64,000 bases of DNA from CAYGYG01 sp964354155 (GTDB lineage: Bacteria; Hydrothermota; Tepidihabitantia; SM23-42; CAYGYG01). Both the position numbers and the translations under genes were made by a program. The notes beneath the pieces were generated by a model. The model had not been told where the DNA came from and did no database searches. It was given only the letters and a program-made list of their open reading frames with translations. This document shows, in pieces, positions 49,626 to 57,785 of the stretch. Position 1 is the first letter of the stretch. Each line of letters begins with the position of its first letter. Location: NCBI GenBank assembly GCA_964354155.1, contig CAYGYG010000001.1, forward strand, positions 163,916 through 227,915. The letters run 5' to 3'.

Positions 49626-49697
49626 GTCACTAGTGACTTCCTGATACATAGAGTCAGAAAGGCTGATAATACATTGGTTCTCGTCACGCGCGGTGAC
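49626..49697. promoter_or_regulatory. GTCAC/GTGAC inverted repeats in the pckG leader
   Basis: GTCACTAGTGAC (49626-49637) is a perfect 12-bp palindrome. GTCAC-GCGCG-GTGAC (49683-49697) repeats the same half-sites with a 5-bp spacer. Both lie between the pckG promoter and its start codon and could be repressor operators or RNA hairpins. Confidence 0.45.
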
Positions 49698-49721
49698 TTT
49701 TCGTTGGCTGACGAACATTGA

Positions 49722-49749
49722 ATCATATCCAGATTCAGGCACCTGTCAA
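49722..49749 (-). promoter_or_regulatory. pckG promoter
   Basis: Minus strand TTGACA (49744-49749), 16 bp, TATGAT (49722-49727). Confidence 0.8.
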
Positions 49750-49790
49750 GGCAAGTTACGGAGATTTCTGGACTTTTCCAGAAATCTCGG

Positions 49791-49955
49791 TCAGGAATGT
49801 GGAAGCGACTGGACTGCCTTGATCAGGAACGGATCTAGGCCGCTCAAATCCCGGTCCAGGATGCGGAAAACGCGCCGTTCGGAAATCGAGGCCAGCTCCG
49901 CCAGGCCGATCGCAAGGATATCGAGCGCGAACGCCACCGGTTCACCACAGATGTT
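49791..49955 (-). pseudogene. Remnant of a HutH-type ammonia-lyase gene
   Basis: One minus-strand frame reads 'CGEPVAFALDILAIGLAEL' and then 'ASISERRVFRILDRDLSGLD', 'PFLI'. This follows the conserved histidine/aromatic amino acid lyase segment (GNFHGEPVA.A.D.LAIA.AEL..I.ERR..RLL...LSGLPPFL). Only about 50 residues remain, with a stop after 'SLPHS', and the N-terminal MIO-forming ASG region is absent. The fragment overlaps the 3' end of the DUF5683-like gene in another frame, so it looks like a decayed remnant. Confidence 0.55.
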
Positions 49956-50301
49956 GCAGGCCGACCGATACTCGCGCCTGACCCTGATCCACGTCGGTCT
50001 CCGCTTTGAAATTGAACATCCGGGCTCCGACGTAGGCGTCGGCGAGCGAATAGCCGGCCAGGAAGGCAAGATACCAGAGCAGGCTGTTTCGTTCGGTGGG
50101 GCGGTGCTCGGCGTGCATGCGGTAGGCGAAATAACCAAGCGTCAATTCGCCGCCGGCAATGATTATGCCTGTGACATGGCGGTGCGTGTAAAATTGCCCG
50201 CCGCCGGGGAACGCGCAAAGGAGCATGGCTTTGGTGGTAGATTTGTGCTGAGCCGGTGCGGTTACGGCGATCAGCAGCAGGCTCACGACTAACTGTCTCA
50301 T
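49942..50301 (-). CDS. DUF5683-like small membrane protein
   Basis: This 119-residue protein has a signal or membrane start (MRQLVVSLLLIAVTAPAQ), the motif 'LLCAFPGGGQFYTHRHVTGIIIAGGELTLGY' (in part) and a second helix ('LLWYLAFLAGYSLADAYVGAR'). It matches the short 'PGxGQ-Y' membrane proteins (DUF5683) of FCB-type bacteria, function unknown. I start at ATG 50301, which overlaps the upstream stop as ATGA. The longer frame is antisense-like. Compare the larger DUF5683 protein at 62057. Confidence 0.68.
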   Translation of the reverse strand: MRQLVVSLLLIAVTAPAQHKSTTKAMLLCAFPGGGQFYTHRHVTGIIIAGGELTLGYFAYRMHAEHRPTERNSLLWYLAFLAGYSLADAYVGARMFNFKAETDVDQGQARVSVGLQHLW

Positions 50302-50720
50302 CGGGCGATGATAACGAGTTCCCTGTCGGTCTGTTTTTTGCCTTCGATCCGGAAATCCACCAGCGGCAAATTCTGGTCGGCAATAAACTTGGTTATCGAG
50401 GAGGTGTACCGGGCCGGGTTGCGACAATAGACCAACATCTCGATGCGTTTTCCTTTGAGGCTGTTGAGGATGCGGGCGAGTTCGATTTCGCCGTACGAGG
50501 ACAGTTTGTCGGCGTCGGCGGCAAAGAACTTCTCCATCGGGAAGCTAAAACGGGTCTCTTTCTGCCGTGCGTCCTTTTCTTTCTCCAGCAGCTCCTCCCA
50601 CATTCGGATCTCACGCTTCAGACTTTGAATATCGGAATGCAGGTTTCGGTAATGGAATCGATAGAACCAGAGGTTGATCGCAAGCAGCAGCAATAAGAGA
50701 ATCCAGCCCAAGTACTTCAT
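50298..50720 (-). CDS. Membrane-anchored coiled-coil protein, unknown function
   Basis: This 140-residue protein has one N-terminal transmembrane helix ('YLGWILLLLLLAINLWFY'), a short coiled coil ('LHSDIQSLKREIRMWEELLE') and a globular end ('RIEMLVYCRNPARYTSSITK'). ATG 50720 overlaps the valS stop (ATGA) and the next gene overlaps its own stop, so the three are coupled. I do not recognise the family. Confidence 0.65.
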   Translation of the reverse strand: MKYLGWILLLLLLAINLWFYRFHYRNLHSDIQSLKREIRMWEELLEKEKDARQKETRFSFPMEKFFAADADKLSSYGEIELARILNSLKGKRIEMLVYCRNPARYTSSITKFIADQNLPLVDFRIEGKKQTDRELVIIAR

Positions 50721-53350
50721 TCGGCAATCGTCTCCAACAGGCGCACGATGCCCTCCCGTTTCTTCGCAAAGTCGCTCAGGCGGCCGGCCTCGCGGTTTTT
50801 GACTTCTTCCGAAGCCATCTTCTGAAAGCGCTCGTCGTTGAGGCGGATCTTTATCTCGGCGATTCGGCCGTCGAGAAAGGCGCATTCGTCTTTGAGCCGT
50901 TTCACTTCTTGAGCGGTGTCGACGGAGCCGGTGAGCGGCAGGTAGACCTCGACCTGCTTAAGGACGATACTTGAAAACGGCTTGGGCGGTGTAATGTTGA
51001 CGAGCAGGGTCTCGACGGTGGCCTGGGCCCGGAAGAAGTTGCGGTTAGCTTCGAACAACTTCACCAGCTTGTCGTCCTCGATCTTGAGCATGCAATCGCT
51101 CTTGCGGTTGGCCGGGATGCGCCAGGCGCTGCGCAGGTTGCGCACCGCTTCAATTGTCCCGAAAAAGCTGTCGACCGCTTCCGTGTTCTGGTCGGACAGC
51201 ACGGTTTGCCCGGGCCACGGCTCGTTCCAAATCGTTTCCCGGCCGAAGTTTAGGCGCTCGTATAACTCCTCGGTAATGAAAGGCATGAAGGGGTGCAGGA
51301 GCGTCAGCAGATTCTTGTAAACATGCATGCCGACATCGAAGACCTGGCCGCGGTGCACAACTTCCGATTTCATGTATTCCACATACCAGTCGCAGAATGC
51401 GTGCCAGGTGAACTCGTAAATCCCGCGCGCCGCCTGATTGAGTTCGAACCGCTTCAGAAAGCGCTGGACGTTCGCGAGCAGTTCGTTCTGCTTCAAGACG
51501 ATCCACTGGTCGATGGCGGTCAGCTGCTGGGGCAGACCGGGCGTCAGCCCGTGCGTGTTGAGCCAGAGGAACCGTCCCGAATTCCAGAGCTTGTTGGCGA
51601 AATTGCGGCCGGTTTCAATCCGCTCCTCGCTGAAGAGAACGTCACGGTCGCGGGGCGTAATCAGCAGAATTCCGAAGCGGAGGGCGTCGGCACCGTACCG
51701 GTCGATCATCGCCAGCGGGTCCGGGGAATTGCCGAGGCTCTTGGACATCTTGCGGCCCCTTTCGTCACGGATCATGCCGTGGAAGTAGACTTCGGAGAAC
51801 GGCACCCGGCCGGTGAACTCAATGCCGGCCATAATCATCCGCGCAATCCACAGGTAGATGATGTCCCAGGCCGAGACGAGGGCCGAGGTGGGATAGAAGG
51901 TCGCCATATCCTGAGTCGGTTCCGGCCAGCCCATGGTTGAAAAAGGCCAGAGCCACGAAGAAAACCAAGTATCGAGAACGTCTTCATCCTGAACGATTTC
52001 GGCCGAACCGCAGACCGGACAGCGACTGGGTTTGGTTTCGGCAACGATGACCCCGGCTTGATCGATTTCAGGTCCGACACCGGCCCGGCACGTCCGGCAG
52101 TAGTAGACCGGGATCCGGTGTCCCCACCAGAGTTGCCGCGAGATGCACCAGTCGCGCACGTTTTCGAGCCAGTGATTGTAGAGATTTACCCAGCGTTCGG
52201 GGGCGATCGCGACCGTTCCGTTCCGCACCGCCTCAAGTGCCGGTTGGGCCAGCGGTTTCATCCGGACGAACCACTGAAGCGAAACGCGCGGTTCGACCGG
52301 CGTTTCGCACCGCTCACAATGACCCAGCGGTACTTCGTAGTCTTCGATCTTCTCGATGAGGTTGAGCTTGGCGAGATCCTCGACGACCTTGACCCGGGCC
52401 GAGTCGCGGTTCATTCCCTGATACGGCCCGCCGTTGTCATTGATCGTGGCATCATCATTCATGATGTTGATGATCTCGAGCAGGTATTTTTGGGCGAGTT
52501 CGAAATCGAATTTGTCGTGGGCGGGAGTGACCTTGAGCGCGCCGGTTCCAAAGGCGGGATCGACGTAAGGGTCGGCGATGAGCGGTATCTTTCGGTTCAT
52601 CAAAGGCAGCAGCAGGATCCGGCCGACTTTGCCCTGGTAGCGCTTGTCATCCGGATGAATGCACACCGCCGTATCGCCGAGCATGGTCTCGGGCCGGGTG
52701 GTGGCAACCACCAGATGTTCACCAGGGTCTTCAAAGGGATACCGTATATAGTATAGTTTGCCGGCCTGCTTGACATTCTCCACCTGTTCATCGGAAATAG
52801 CGGTTTTGCAGCGCGGGCACCAGTTTACGATGTACTTGCCGCGGTAGATGAGCTGTTTTTCGTAGAGCCGGACAAAAACCTTCGTGACCGCCCGGGAGAG
52901 ATCTTCATCGAGCGTGAATTTTTCACGGCGCCAATCAAGCGAGCAGCCCATGCGCCGGAACTGACTCCGGATGATGGCCGCACAATGTTCCTTCCATTTC
53001 CACACTTCCTGGAGGAATGCTTCGCGCCCCAGCGCGGACCGGCTCTTGCCTTGCCTGGCCAGCTGCTCTTCGACCACCACCTGGGTCGCGATGCCGGCAT
53101 GATCCATGCCGGGGAGCCACAGAACTTCGCAGCCGGCGAGCCGGTGGTAGCGGATCAGCACATCCTGAATTGTATTGTTGAAAACATGGCCCAGCGTCAG
53201 TTGCCCGGTCACATTAGGCGGCGGCACGACGATGGCGTATCGGGGCTTAGCGGTGGGAACCTGCGGCGAGAACAAATTCCGCTTTTCCCAGAACTCAAGC
53301 CACTTGGGCTCGATCTCGGCCGGGTCGTAACGCTTGGGGAAATCGTCCAT
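50717..53350 (-). CDS. valS: Valyl-tRNA synthetase
   Basis: This 877-residue class I synthetase has 'PPPNVTGQLTLGHVFNN' (HIGH region), the editing domain, 'VLDTWFSSWLWPFSTMGWP', 'KMSKSLGNSPDP' (KMSKS), an anticodon-binding domain and a C-terminal coiled-coil arm ('EVKRLKDECAFLDGRIAEIK'). I place the start at ATG 53350 ('MDDFPKRYDPAEIEPKW'), the normal ValS N-terminus. The in-frame extension to 53428 crosses the promoter. The -10 box ends five nt before this ATG, so the mRNA should be leaderless. Confidence 0.95.
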   Translation of the reverse strand: MDDFPKRYDPAEIEPKWLEFWEKRNLFSPQVPTAKPRYAIVVPPPNVTGQLTLGHVFNNTIQDVLIRYHRLAGCEVLWLPGMDHAGIATQVVVEEQLARQGKSRSALGREAFLQEVWKWKEHCAAIIRSQFRRMGCSLDWRREKFTLDEDLSRAVTKVFVRLYEKQLIYRGKYIVNWCPRCKTAISDEQVENVKQAGKLYYIRYPFEDPGEHLVVATTRPETMLGDTAVCIHPDDKRYQGKVGRILLLPLMNRKIPLIADPYVDPAFGTGALKVTPAHDKFDFELAQKYLLEIINIMNDDATINDNGGPYQGMNRDSARVKVVEDLAKLNLIEKIEDYEVPLGHCERCETPVEPRVSLQWFVRMKPLAQPALEAVRNGTVAIAPERWVNLYNHWLENVRDWCISRQLWWGHRIPVYYCRTCRAGVGPEIDQAGVIVAETKPSRCPVCGSAEIVQDEDVLDTWFSSWLWPFSTMGWPEPTQDMATFYPTSALVSAWDIIYLWIARMIMAGIEFTGRVPFSEVYFHGMIRDERGRKMSKSLGNSPDPLAMIDRYGADALRFGILLITPRDRDVLFSEERIETGRNFANKLWNSGRFLWLNTHGLTPGLPQQLTAIDQWIVLKQNELLANVQRFLKRFELNQAARGIYEFTWHAFCDWYVEYMKSEVVHRGQVFDVGMHVYKNLLTLLHPFMPFITEELYERLNFGRETIWNEPWPGQTVLSDQNTEAVDSFFGTIEAVRNLRSAWRIPANRKSDCMLKIEDDKLVKLFEANRNFFRAQATVETLLVNITPPKPFSSIVLKQVEVYLPLTGSVDTAQEVKRLKDECAFLDGRIAEIKIRLNDERFQKMASEEVKNREAGRLSDFAKKREGIVRLLETIAE

Positions 53351-53355
53351 CGCCC

Positions 53356-53383
53356 ATAATACCTCGAAAGCGCTCTTTGTCAA
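53356..53383 (-). promoter_or_regulatory. valS promoter (leaderless)
   Basis: Minus strand TTGACA (53378-53383), 16 bp, TATTAT (53356-53361). The start codon begins six nt after the -10 box, at the expected transcription start. Confidence 0.85.
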
Positions 53384-53427
53384 GGTAAACTTGGACTTCT
53401 GGGCTTTTGCCCCGGGCAAACTTATCA

Positions 53428-53455
53428 TTGACTTTGGGCTGTTTTGTAATAGAAT
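53428..53455 (+). promoter_or_regulatory. parA promoter (leaderless)
   Basis: TTGACT (53428-53433), 16 bp, TAGAAT (53450-53455). ATG 53462 begins seven nt after the -10 box. Divergent from valS with 44 bp between -35 boxes. Confidence 0.8.
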
Positions 53456-53461
53456 AGCCTG

Positions 53462-54220
53462 ATGCGAAAGATCGCCATCTGCAATCAGAAGGGTGGCGTC
53501 GGCAAGACGACCACGGCGATAAACCTCGCGACCGCGCTTGCCTTGCTGGAAAAAAAGACGCTGCTGGTGGATGCCGATCCCCAGACCAACGCAACCAGCG
53601 GCTTAGGCATCGACCGGACCAACCTCAAGGGCACGACCTACCAGGTTCTGCTTGAACCGGCGGCGGTCAAGACGGCGATCGTCGCAACCTCGTTTTCACA
53701 CCTTTGGGTGCTGCCGTCGTCACCCGAGTTGGTTGGGGCCGAAGTCGAGCTGTTGCACGTCGAGAATTACCACTTCCGGCTCCGTGAAGTACTGAAGCAG
53801 GTCGAGGCCGACTATGATTTCGCGTTCATCGATTGCCCGCCTTCGTTGGGCGTACTGACCGTGAATGCCCTGGTCGCGGCCCGTAGTGTTCTGATACCGA
53901 TTCAGTGTGAGTACTTTGCGCTCGAAGGGGTTGAGAAGCTGTTGTCGACGATCCGGATGGTGCGCACCAGCCTCAACCCGGGTCTCTCGATCGAAGGTGT
54001 TTTGCTTACGATGTTTGATAGCCGGCTTAACCTGGCCCGGCAGGTCGCCCAGGAGATACGCAGCTATTTCAAGGAGAAGGTGTACCAGGCCATCGTTCCC
54101 AGGTCGGTGCGCCTGGCCGAGGCGCCCAGCTTCGGCCGGCCGATTTTCAAGCACGACATCGGCTCGGCCGGTGCCCAGGCCTATTTGATGCTGGCCCGGG
54201 AGGTGCTCAATCACAGCTAA
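53462..54220 (+). CDS. parA: Chromosome partitioning ATPase ParA/Soj
   Basis: This 252-residue deviant Walker-A ATPase has 'ICNQKGGVGKTTTAINLATAL', Walker A' 'LVDADPQTNATSGLG' and 'FAFIDCPPSLGVLTVNALVAA'. It binds DNA as an ATP dimer and moves ParB-parS complexes. Length is typical of chromosomal Soj. It is followed 7 bp later by parB. Confidence 0.95.
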   Translation: MRKIAICNQKGGVGKTTTAINLATALALLEKKTLLVDADPQTNATSGLGIDRTNLKGTTYQVLLEPAAVKTAIVATSFSHLWVLPSSPELVGAEVELLHVENYHFRLREVLKQVEADYDFAFIDCPPSLGVLTVNALVAARSVLIPIQCEYFALEGVEKLLSTIRMVRTSLNPGLSIEGVLLTMFDSRLNLARQVAQEIRSYFKEKVYQAIVPRSVRLAEAPSFGRPIFKHDIGSAGAQAYLMLAREVLNHS

Positions 54221-54227
54221 GAGGGTA

Positions 54228-55046
54228 TTGGGTCGGGGGCTGGAAGCATTGATTCCGACCAAAGTGATCGGGACGGTGGAGGGGACGGTGATGATGGTCG
54301 ACATCGAGAGGATTAAGCCCAACCCGTATCAGCCGCGCGGTCCGATCAAGGAAGAGGATCTACGGTCCCTGATCAATTCGATCAAGACCAAGGGCATTAT
54401 CCAGCCGGTAGTCGTCAAGAAGAAGGGAGACGAGTTCCAGCTTATCGTCGGCGAGCGGCGCTTCCGGGCCGCCAAGGCCGCCGGGCTCAAAGAGATTCCG
54501 GCCGTGGTGCGCAGTGCCGACAACCGCGACATGCTCGAGACGGCACTGATTGAGAACATCGAGCGCAAGAACCTTGATCCGATTGAAGAAGCAGTTGCCT
54601 ACAAACGCCTGATCGAAGAGTTCGGCCTCACCCAGCAGCACCTGGCCGAGACTCTGCACAAAGACCGCACCACGATTACCAATGTCATACGCCTGCTCAA
54701 CCTGCCCGGCCGGATCCGCGAATACATCAAGGATGGGCAGATCTCGGAGGGGCACGCCCGCGCCCTCTTGAGCCTGGGCGAGCGTCCGGAAGTACTCATC
54801 TTCGGTGAACGGATTGTCCGCGAGAAGCTCTCGGTGCGTGAGGTCGAACGTCTGGTCCGCCGGGCCGCGGTTGTGCGGAAGGTCAAAGTCCGGGATCACG
54901 AAGTCGAGCAGATGGCCGAGAATCTGCGCAAGCGGTTCGGCGCCAAGGTCGAGATCTTCTGGTCGCGCAGCCGGGGCCGCATTGTTTTCCATCTCTACTC
55001 ATTGGCCGAACTCGAGAAGATATTCAGTCATTTGATGGGGCGCTAG
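54228..55046 (+). CDS. parB: Chromosome partitioning protein ParB/Spo0J
   Basis: This 272-residue protein has start TTG 54228, giving 'MGRGLEALIPTK', the standard ParB N-terminus. 'QPRGPIKEEDLRSLINSIK', 'IVGERRFRAAKAAG' (Arg-rich CTP-binding box) and 'LIENIERKNLDPIEEA' follow, then a helix-turn-helix ('LTQQHLAETLHKDRTTITN') and a C-terminal dimer domain. It acts as a CTP-dependent clamp loaded at parS. No parS-like palindrome (TGTTTCACGTGAAACA) was seen in the window. Confidence 0.94.
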   Translation: MGRGLEALIPTKVIGTVEGTVMMVDIERIKPNPYQPRGPIKEEDLRSLINSIKTKGIIQPVVVKKKGDEFQLIVGERRFRAAKAAGLKEIPAVVRSADNRDMLETALIENIERKNLDPIEEAVAYKRLIEEFGLTQQHLAETLHKDRTTITNVIRLLNLPGRIREYIKDGQISEGHARALLSLGERPEVLIFGERIVREKLSVREVERLVRRAAVVRKVKVRDHEVEQMAENLRKRFGAKVEIFWSRSRGRIVFHLYSLAELEKIFSHLMGR

Positions 55047-55047
55047 T

Positions 55048-56061
55048 ATGAACGAAGAACTGGACTTGCTCCTGGAGAAGCTCTCCAATGCCTGCGGGCT
55101 CGGGTATTCAACCGAGGCGACGCGGCTGGTCGAGCGCGAAGCACGCAAGTATACCAAGGAAGTGACGATTGACAAGTCGGCAAGCGTGGTCGCGACGAGC
55201 CGGGGCCGGGGTAAGAAGCGGGTGATGCTGGCGGCGCATGTTGATGAAGTGGGTTTTGTCGTGTCGGGAATCGAAGATGGGTACTTGAGAATCGCGCCGA
55301 TCGGCGGCATTGATCCCCGGGTCTTGCCGGGTCAGGAAGTCACGGTCTACGGTCGCCGTCGACTGCGCGGGTACATCGGCATCACCGCCCCCCACTACAC
55401 GACGCCGCAGGATCGGGAACGGGTGCTGGCGATCAAGGATCTGTACGTTGATACCGGTCTGCCGAACGCGCGCATCAAGCGACTGGTCCAGATTGGCGAT
55501 GGCATCGTCTATGCGGGCCGCTATGCGAAGCTCGCGGGGCACCTGCGCCGCGGTAAGGCGCTGGATAACCGGGCGGGCGTGGCCTGCGGGCTTGCCGTCC
55601 TGAAGATGCTCTCCCGGGTTAAACATGACTGTGACCTCCACTTCGTGGCCACCGCTCAAGAAGAGGAACTCGGCTTGGGCGCCCGGATCAATGCCTATCG
55701 GCTTGACCTTGACCTTGGGTTGGCGGTTGATGTCACGTATGGCGACCATCCGGAATCGAAAGAGCACGAAATCTTTCCGCTGGGCCGAGGCCCGGTGCTG
55801 GGCAAAGGTCCGGTGCTTTCGGCGCGGGTGTTCGACGGCCTGGCCGCTGCGGCCAACCGGCTTGAGATACCATTCCAGGTTGAGTGCCTGCCGCGGGCGA
55901 CCCGTACCGATGCCGACTACATTGCGTTGGCCAAAGAAGGTGTCCCGACCGGCCTGGTGTCAATCCCGGTGCGTTACATGCACACGCCGGTGGAGGTCGT
56001 CTCCCTGTCCGATATCGAGCGGGCCGCGCGCGTGATTGCGGATTTTCTGGTCCATCTGTAA
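55048..56061 (+). CDS. M42 family aminopeptidase
   Basis: This 337-residue cytoplasmic metallopeptidase has metal and catalytic residues in order: His in 'LAAHVDEVGFVV', Asp in 'ALDNRAGVACGL', Glu-Glu in 'ATAQEEELGLGA', Asp in 'AVDVTYGD' and His in 'VRYMHTPVEVV'. It belongs to the M42 glutamyl aminopeptidase/TET family, which trims peptides as large assemblies. It starts 1 bp after parB, so it is probably the third gene of the parAB unit. Confidence 0.88.
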   Translation: MNEELDLLLEKLSNACGLGYSTEATRLVEREARKYTKEVTIDKSASVVATSRGRGKKRVMLAAHVDEVGFVVSGIEDGYLRIAPIGGIDPRVLPGQEVTVYGRRRLRGYIGITAPHYTTPQDRERVLAIKDLYVDTGLPNARIKRLVQIGDGIVYAGRYAKLAGHLRRGKALDNRAGVACGLAVLKMLSRVKHDCDLHFVATAQEEELGLGARINAYRLDLDLGLAVDVTYGDHPESKEHEIFPLGRGPVLGKGPVLSARVFDGLAAAANRLEIPFQVECLPRATRTDADYIALAKEGVPTGLVSIPVRYMHTPVEVVSLSDIERAARVIADFLVHL

Positions 56062-56193
56062 GACAAGTCAGCTACTTTCGATTCTATCCAACCAGTGTCA
56101 TGTTTCGCAAATGCATTCACCGCAGTCGTGTTCCAGAAGACGCGATCTTCCCAACCCTCGTGGAAATCGGGACTGGCGTTTCCGCCTCCCCGA

Positions 56194-56208
56194 TCCGCCT
56201 AAGGCGGA
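56194..56208. repeat. TCCGCC-TAA-GGCGGA hairpin in a convergent gap
   Basis: A 6-bp stem with 3-nt loop sits in the 271-bp gap between the M42 and IMPase genes, followed by GGCAGGCGGA at 56212-56221. There is no U-run on either side, so it is more likely a small dispersed palindrome than a terminator. Nothing else is recognised in the gap. Confidence 0.4.
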
Positions 56209-56332
56209 GATAGGCAGGCGGACTACCCCAAAGGCGTCCTGTCCACAAATTCGAATTCTCGCACAAATCAACGGAGAAGCTGGTTGAGGTTGGTGGGGAG
56301 CGGGGGTGGTGGGCTTGGTCCGCGGCTGGCCG

Positions 56333-57109
56333 CTATTCGCGGCGGAGTACTTTCAACATCGCCCGGTGGATCAGGCGGTTGGTCGCCAGGATCTCCTTTT
56401 TGAAGATATTGAACGGCCGCCCCCGGAAATCAGTCACGCACGCGCCGGCCTCTTCGGCGATCAGGGATCCGGCCGCGGTATCCCAGGGCCCGAGCTTCAG
56501 TTCCCAGAATCCGTCAAAGCGGCCGCAGGCAAGATAGCACAGGTCAAGCGCGGCGGAACCGCCGCGCCGGATCGCCTGGGCCCGAACCGCGAAATTGCCG
56601 AAATGCGCGATATTGTTGTTACGGGACACCCTGATGTCATACGGGAATCCGGTCGCGAGCAGGCTGCGGCTCAGCGTTCTGATCCGTGAGACCCGGATCG
56701 GCTTGCTGTTAAGAAAGGCGCCGTGACTCCGGACCGCCCAGAACGTCTCGTTCAAATTGGGGTTATAGACCAGGCCCAACACGATTCGGTCCTCTATTTC
56801 GAGGGCGATGGAGATTGAATAGATCGGCAGGTTGTGGGCGTAGTTGGTTGTCCCGTCGAGAGGGTCGATGATCCAACGGCGGTCGGAATCGTGGTCCTTG
56901 GTGCATTTCTCCTCGCACAGAATCGAATCACCGGGGAAGATTTTCTGAAGAGACCGGACGATGGCCCGCTGGGACAGCCGGTCGGCGACCGTGACCAGGT
57001 TGATCTCACCTTTGAACCGGATGAGCTTGGCCCGGCTCGCATAGCGCTTGAGCACCACGCCGCCTTGCCGGGCGGCGTGAAGCGCGGTTACAAGTTCGCG
57101 CTCAAACAT
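56333..57109 (-). CDS. suhB: Inositol monophosphatase family protein
   Basis: This 258-residue magnesium-dependent phosphatase has metal motifs 'CEEKCTKD' (Glu), 'WIIDPLDGTTNYAHNLP' (Asp-Asp) and 'GPWDTAAGSLIAEEAGA' (Asp). It hydrolyses inositol-1-phosphate or similar; some members are SuhB-type RNA-polymerase partners. ATG 57109 ('MFERELVTALHAARQGG') overlaps the rnc stop by 8 bp; the longer frame is rnc antisense-frame sequence. Confidence 0.9.
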   Translation of the reverse strand: MFERELVTALHAARQGGVVLKRYASRAKLIRFKGEINLVTVADRLSQRAIVRSLQKIFPGDSILCEEKCTKDHDSDRRWIIDPLDGTTNYAHNLPIYSISIALEIEDRIVLGLVYNPNLNETFWAVRSHGAFLNSKPIRVSRIRTLSRSLLATGFPYDIRVSRNNNIAHFGNFAVRAQAIRRGGSAALDLCYLACGRFDGFWELKLGPWDTAAGSLIAEEAGACVTDFRGRPFNIFKKEILATNRLIHRAMLKVLRRE

Positions 57110-57785
57110 TACGCAGCAGTTGTTCCAGTGCTTTGCGCGCGGCGTCCTGCTCGGCCGTCTTCTTGGAGCGGCCCTCACCGGCGCAGATGGTTTTGTTGTC
57201 GATGACGACCTCAACGAAGAAAAACTTGCAGTGGGGCTCACCCTCTTCGCGGACGATTCGGTAGATGAGCGTGCGCCGGTGTTTCGTGACCCATGAGTTG
57301 AGCTGAGACTTGGGGTCATCAAACGCCGGGTCGATCATCGCCGCCGGCGGTACGAGTGAAAAGAAGAAGGTGAAGGCCGCCTCGAAGCCTTGATCCAAGT
57401 AGATGGCACCGACAACTGCCTCCAGGACATTGGCGAGAATTGAGTCCTTGAGATTGCCGCCGCTGGCGGCTTCACCCCGGCCCAGTCTCAAAAATTGATC
57501 CAGGCCGATGTCCCGCGCCTGCCGGGCAAGAAATTGGCGATTGGTCAGCGATTTTTTCTTCTCGGTCAGGATGTCTTCGCCGAGACGGGTGAACTTCTCG
57601 AACAGGAAATAGCGCACGACAAGCTCGAGGATCGCGTCACCCAGGAATTCGAGGCGTTCATTGCAGAACTCGTAGCCGATCTGGTTTTCGTTGGCGTACG
57701 AGGTATGCGTCAGGGCCGTGACCAGAAGCTCCTTGTTGCGGAACCTGACGCCGATCGTCTTCTCGATCGTCTCGATGTCCGGCAT
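57102..57785 (-). CDS. rnc: Ribonuclease III
   Basis: This 227-residue endonuclease for double-stranded RNA has the signature 'NERLEFLGDAILELVVRYFLF' with catalytic acids, a second 'ANVLEAVVGAIYLDQGFEAA', and a C-terminal dsRNA-binding domain ('GEGRSKKTAEQDAARKALEQ'). The start overlaps the PIN-TRAM stop as TGATG. Confidence 0.95.
   Translation of the reverse strand: MPDIETIEKTIGVRFRNKELLVTALTHTSYANENQIGYEFCNERLEFLGDAILELVVRYFLFEKFTRLGEDILTEKKKSLTNRQFLARQARDIGLDQFLRLGRGEAASGGNLKDSILANVLEAVVGAIYLDQGFEAAFTFFFSLVPPAAMIDPAFDDPKSQLNSWVTKHRRTLIYRIVREEGEPHCKFFFVEVVIDNKTICAGEGRSKKTAEQDAARKALEQLLRNV

Noticed and set aside
53351..53428. 26-residue N-terminal extension of ValS
   Set aside because: The extension passes through the -10 and -35 boxes of the valS promoter, and the standard ValS N-terminus begins at the inner ATG.
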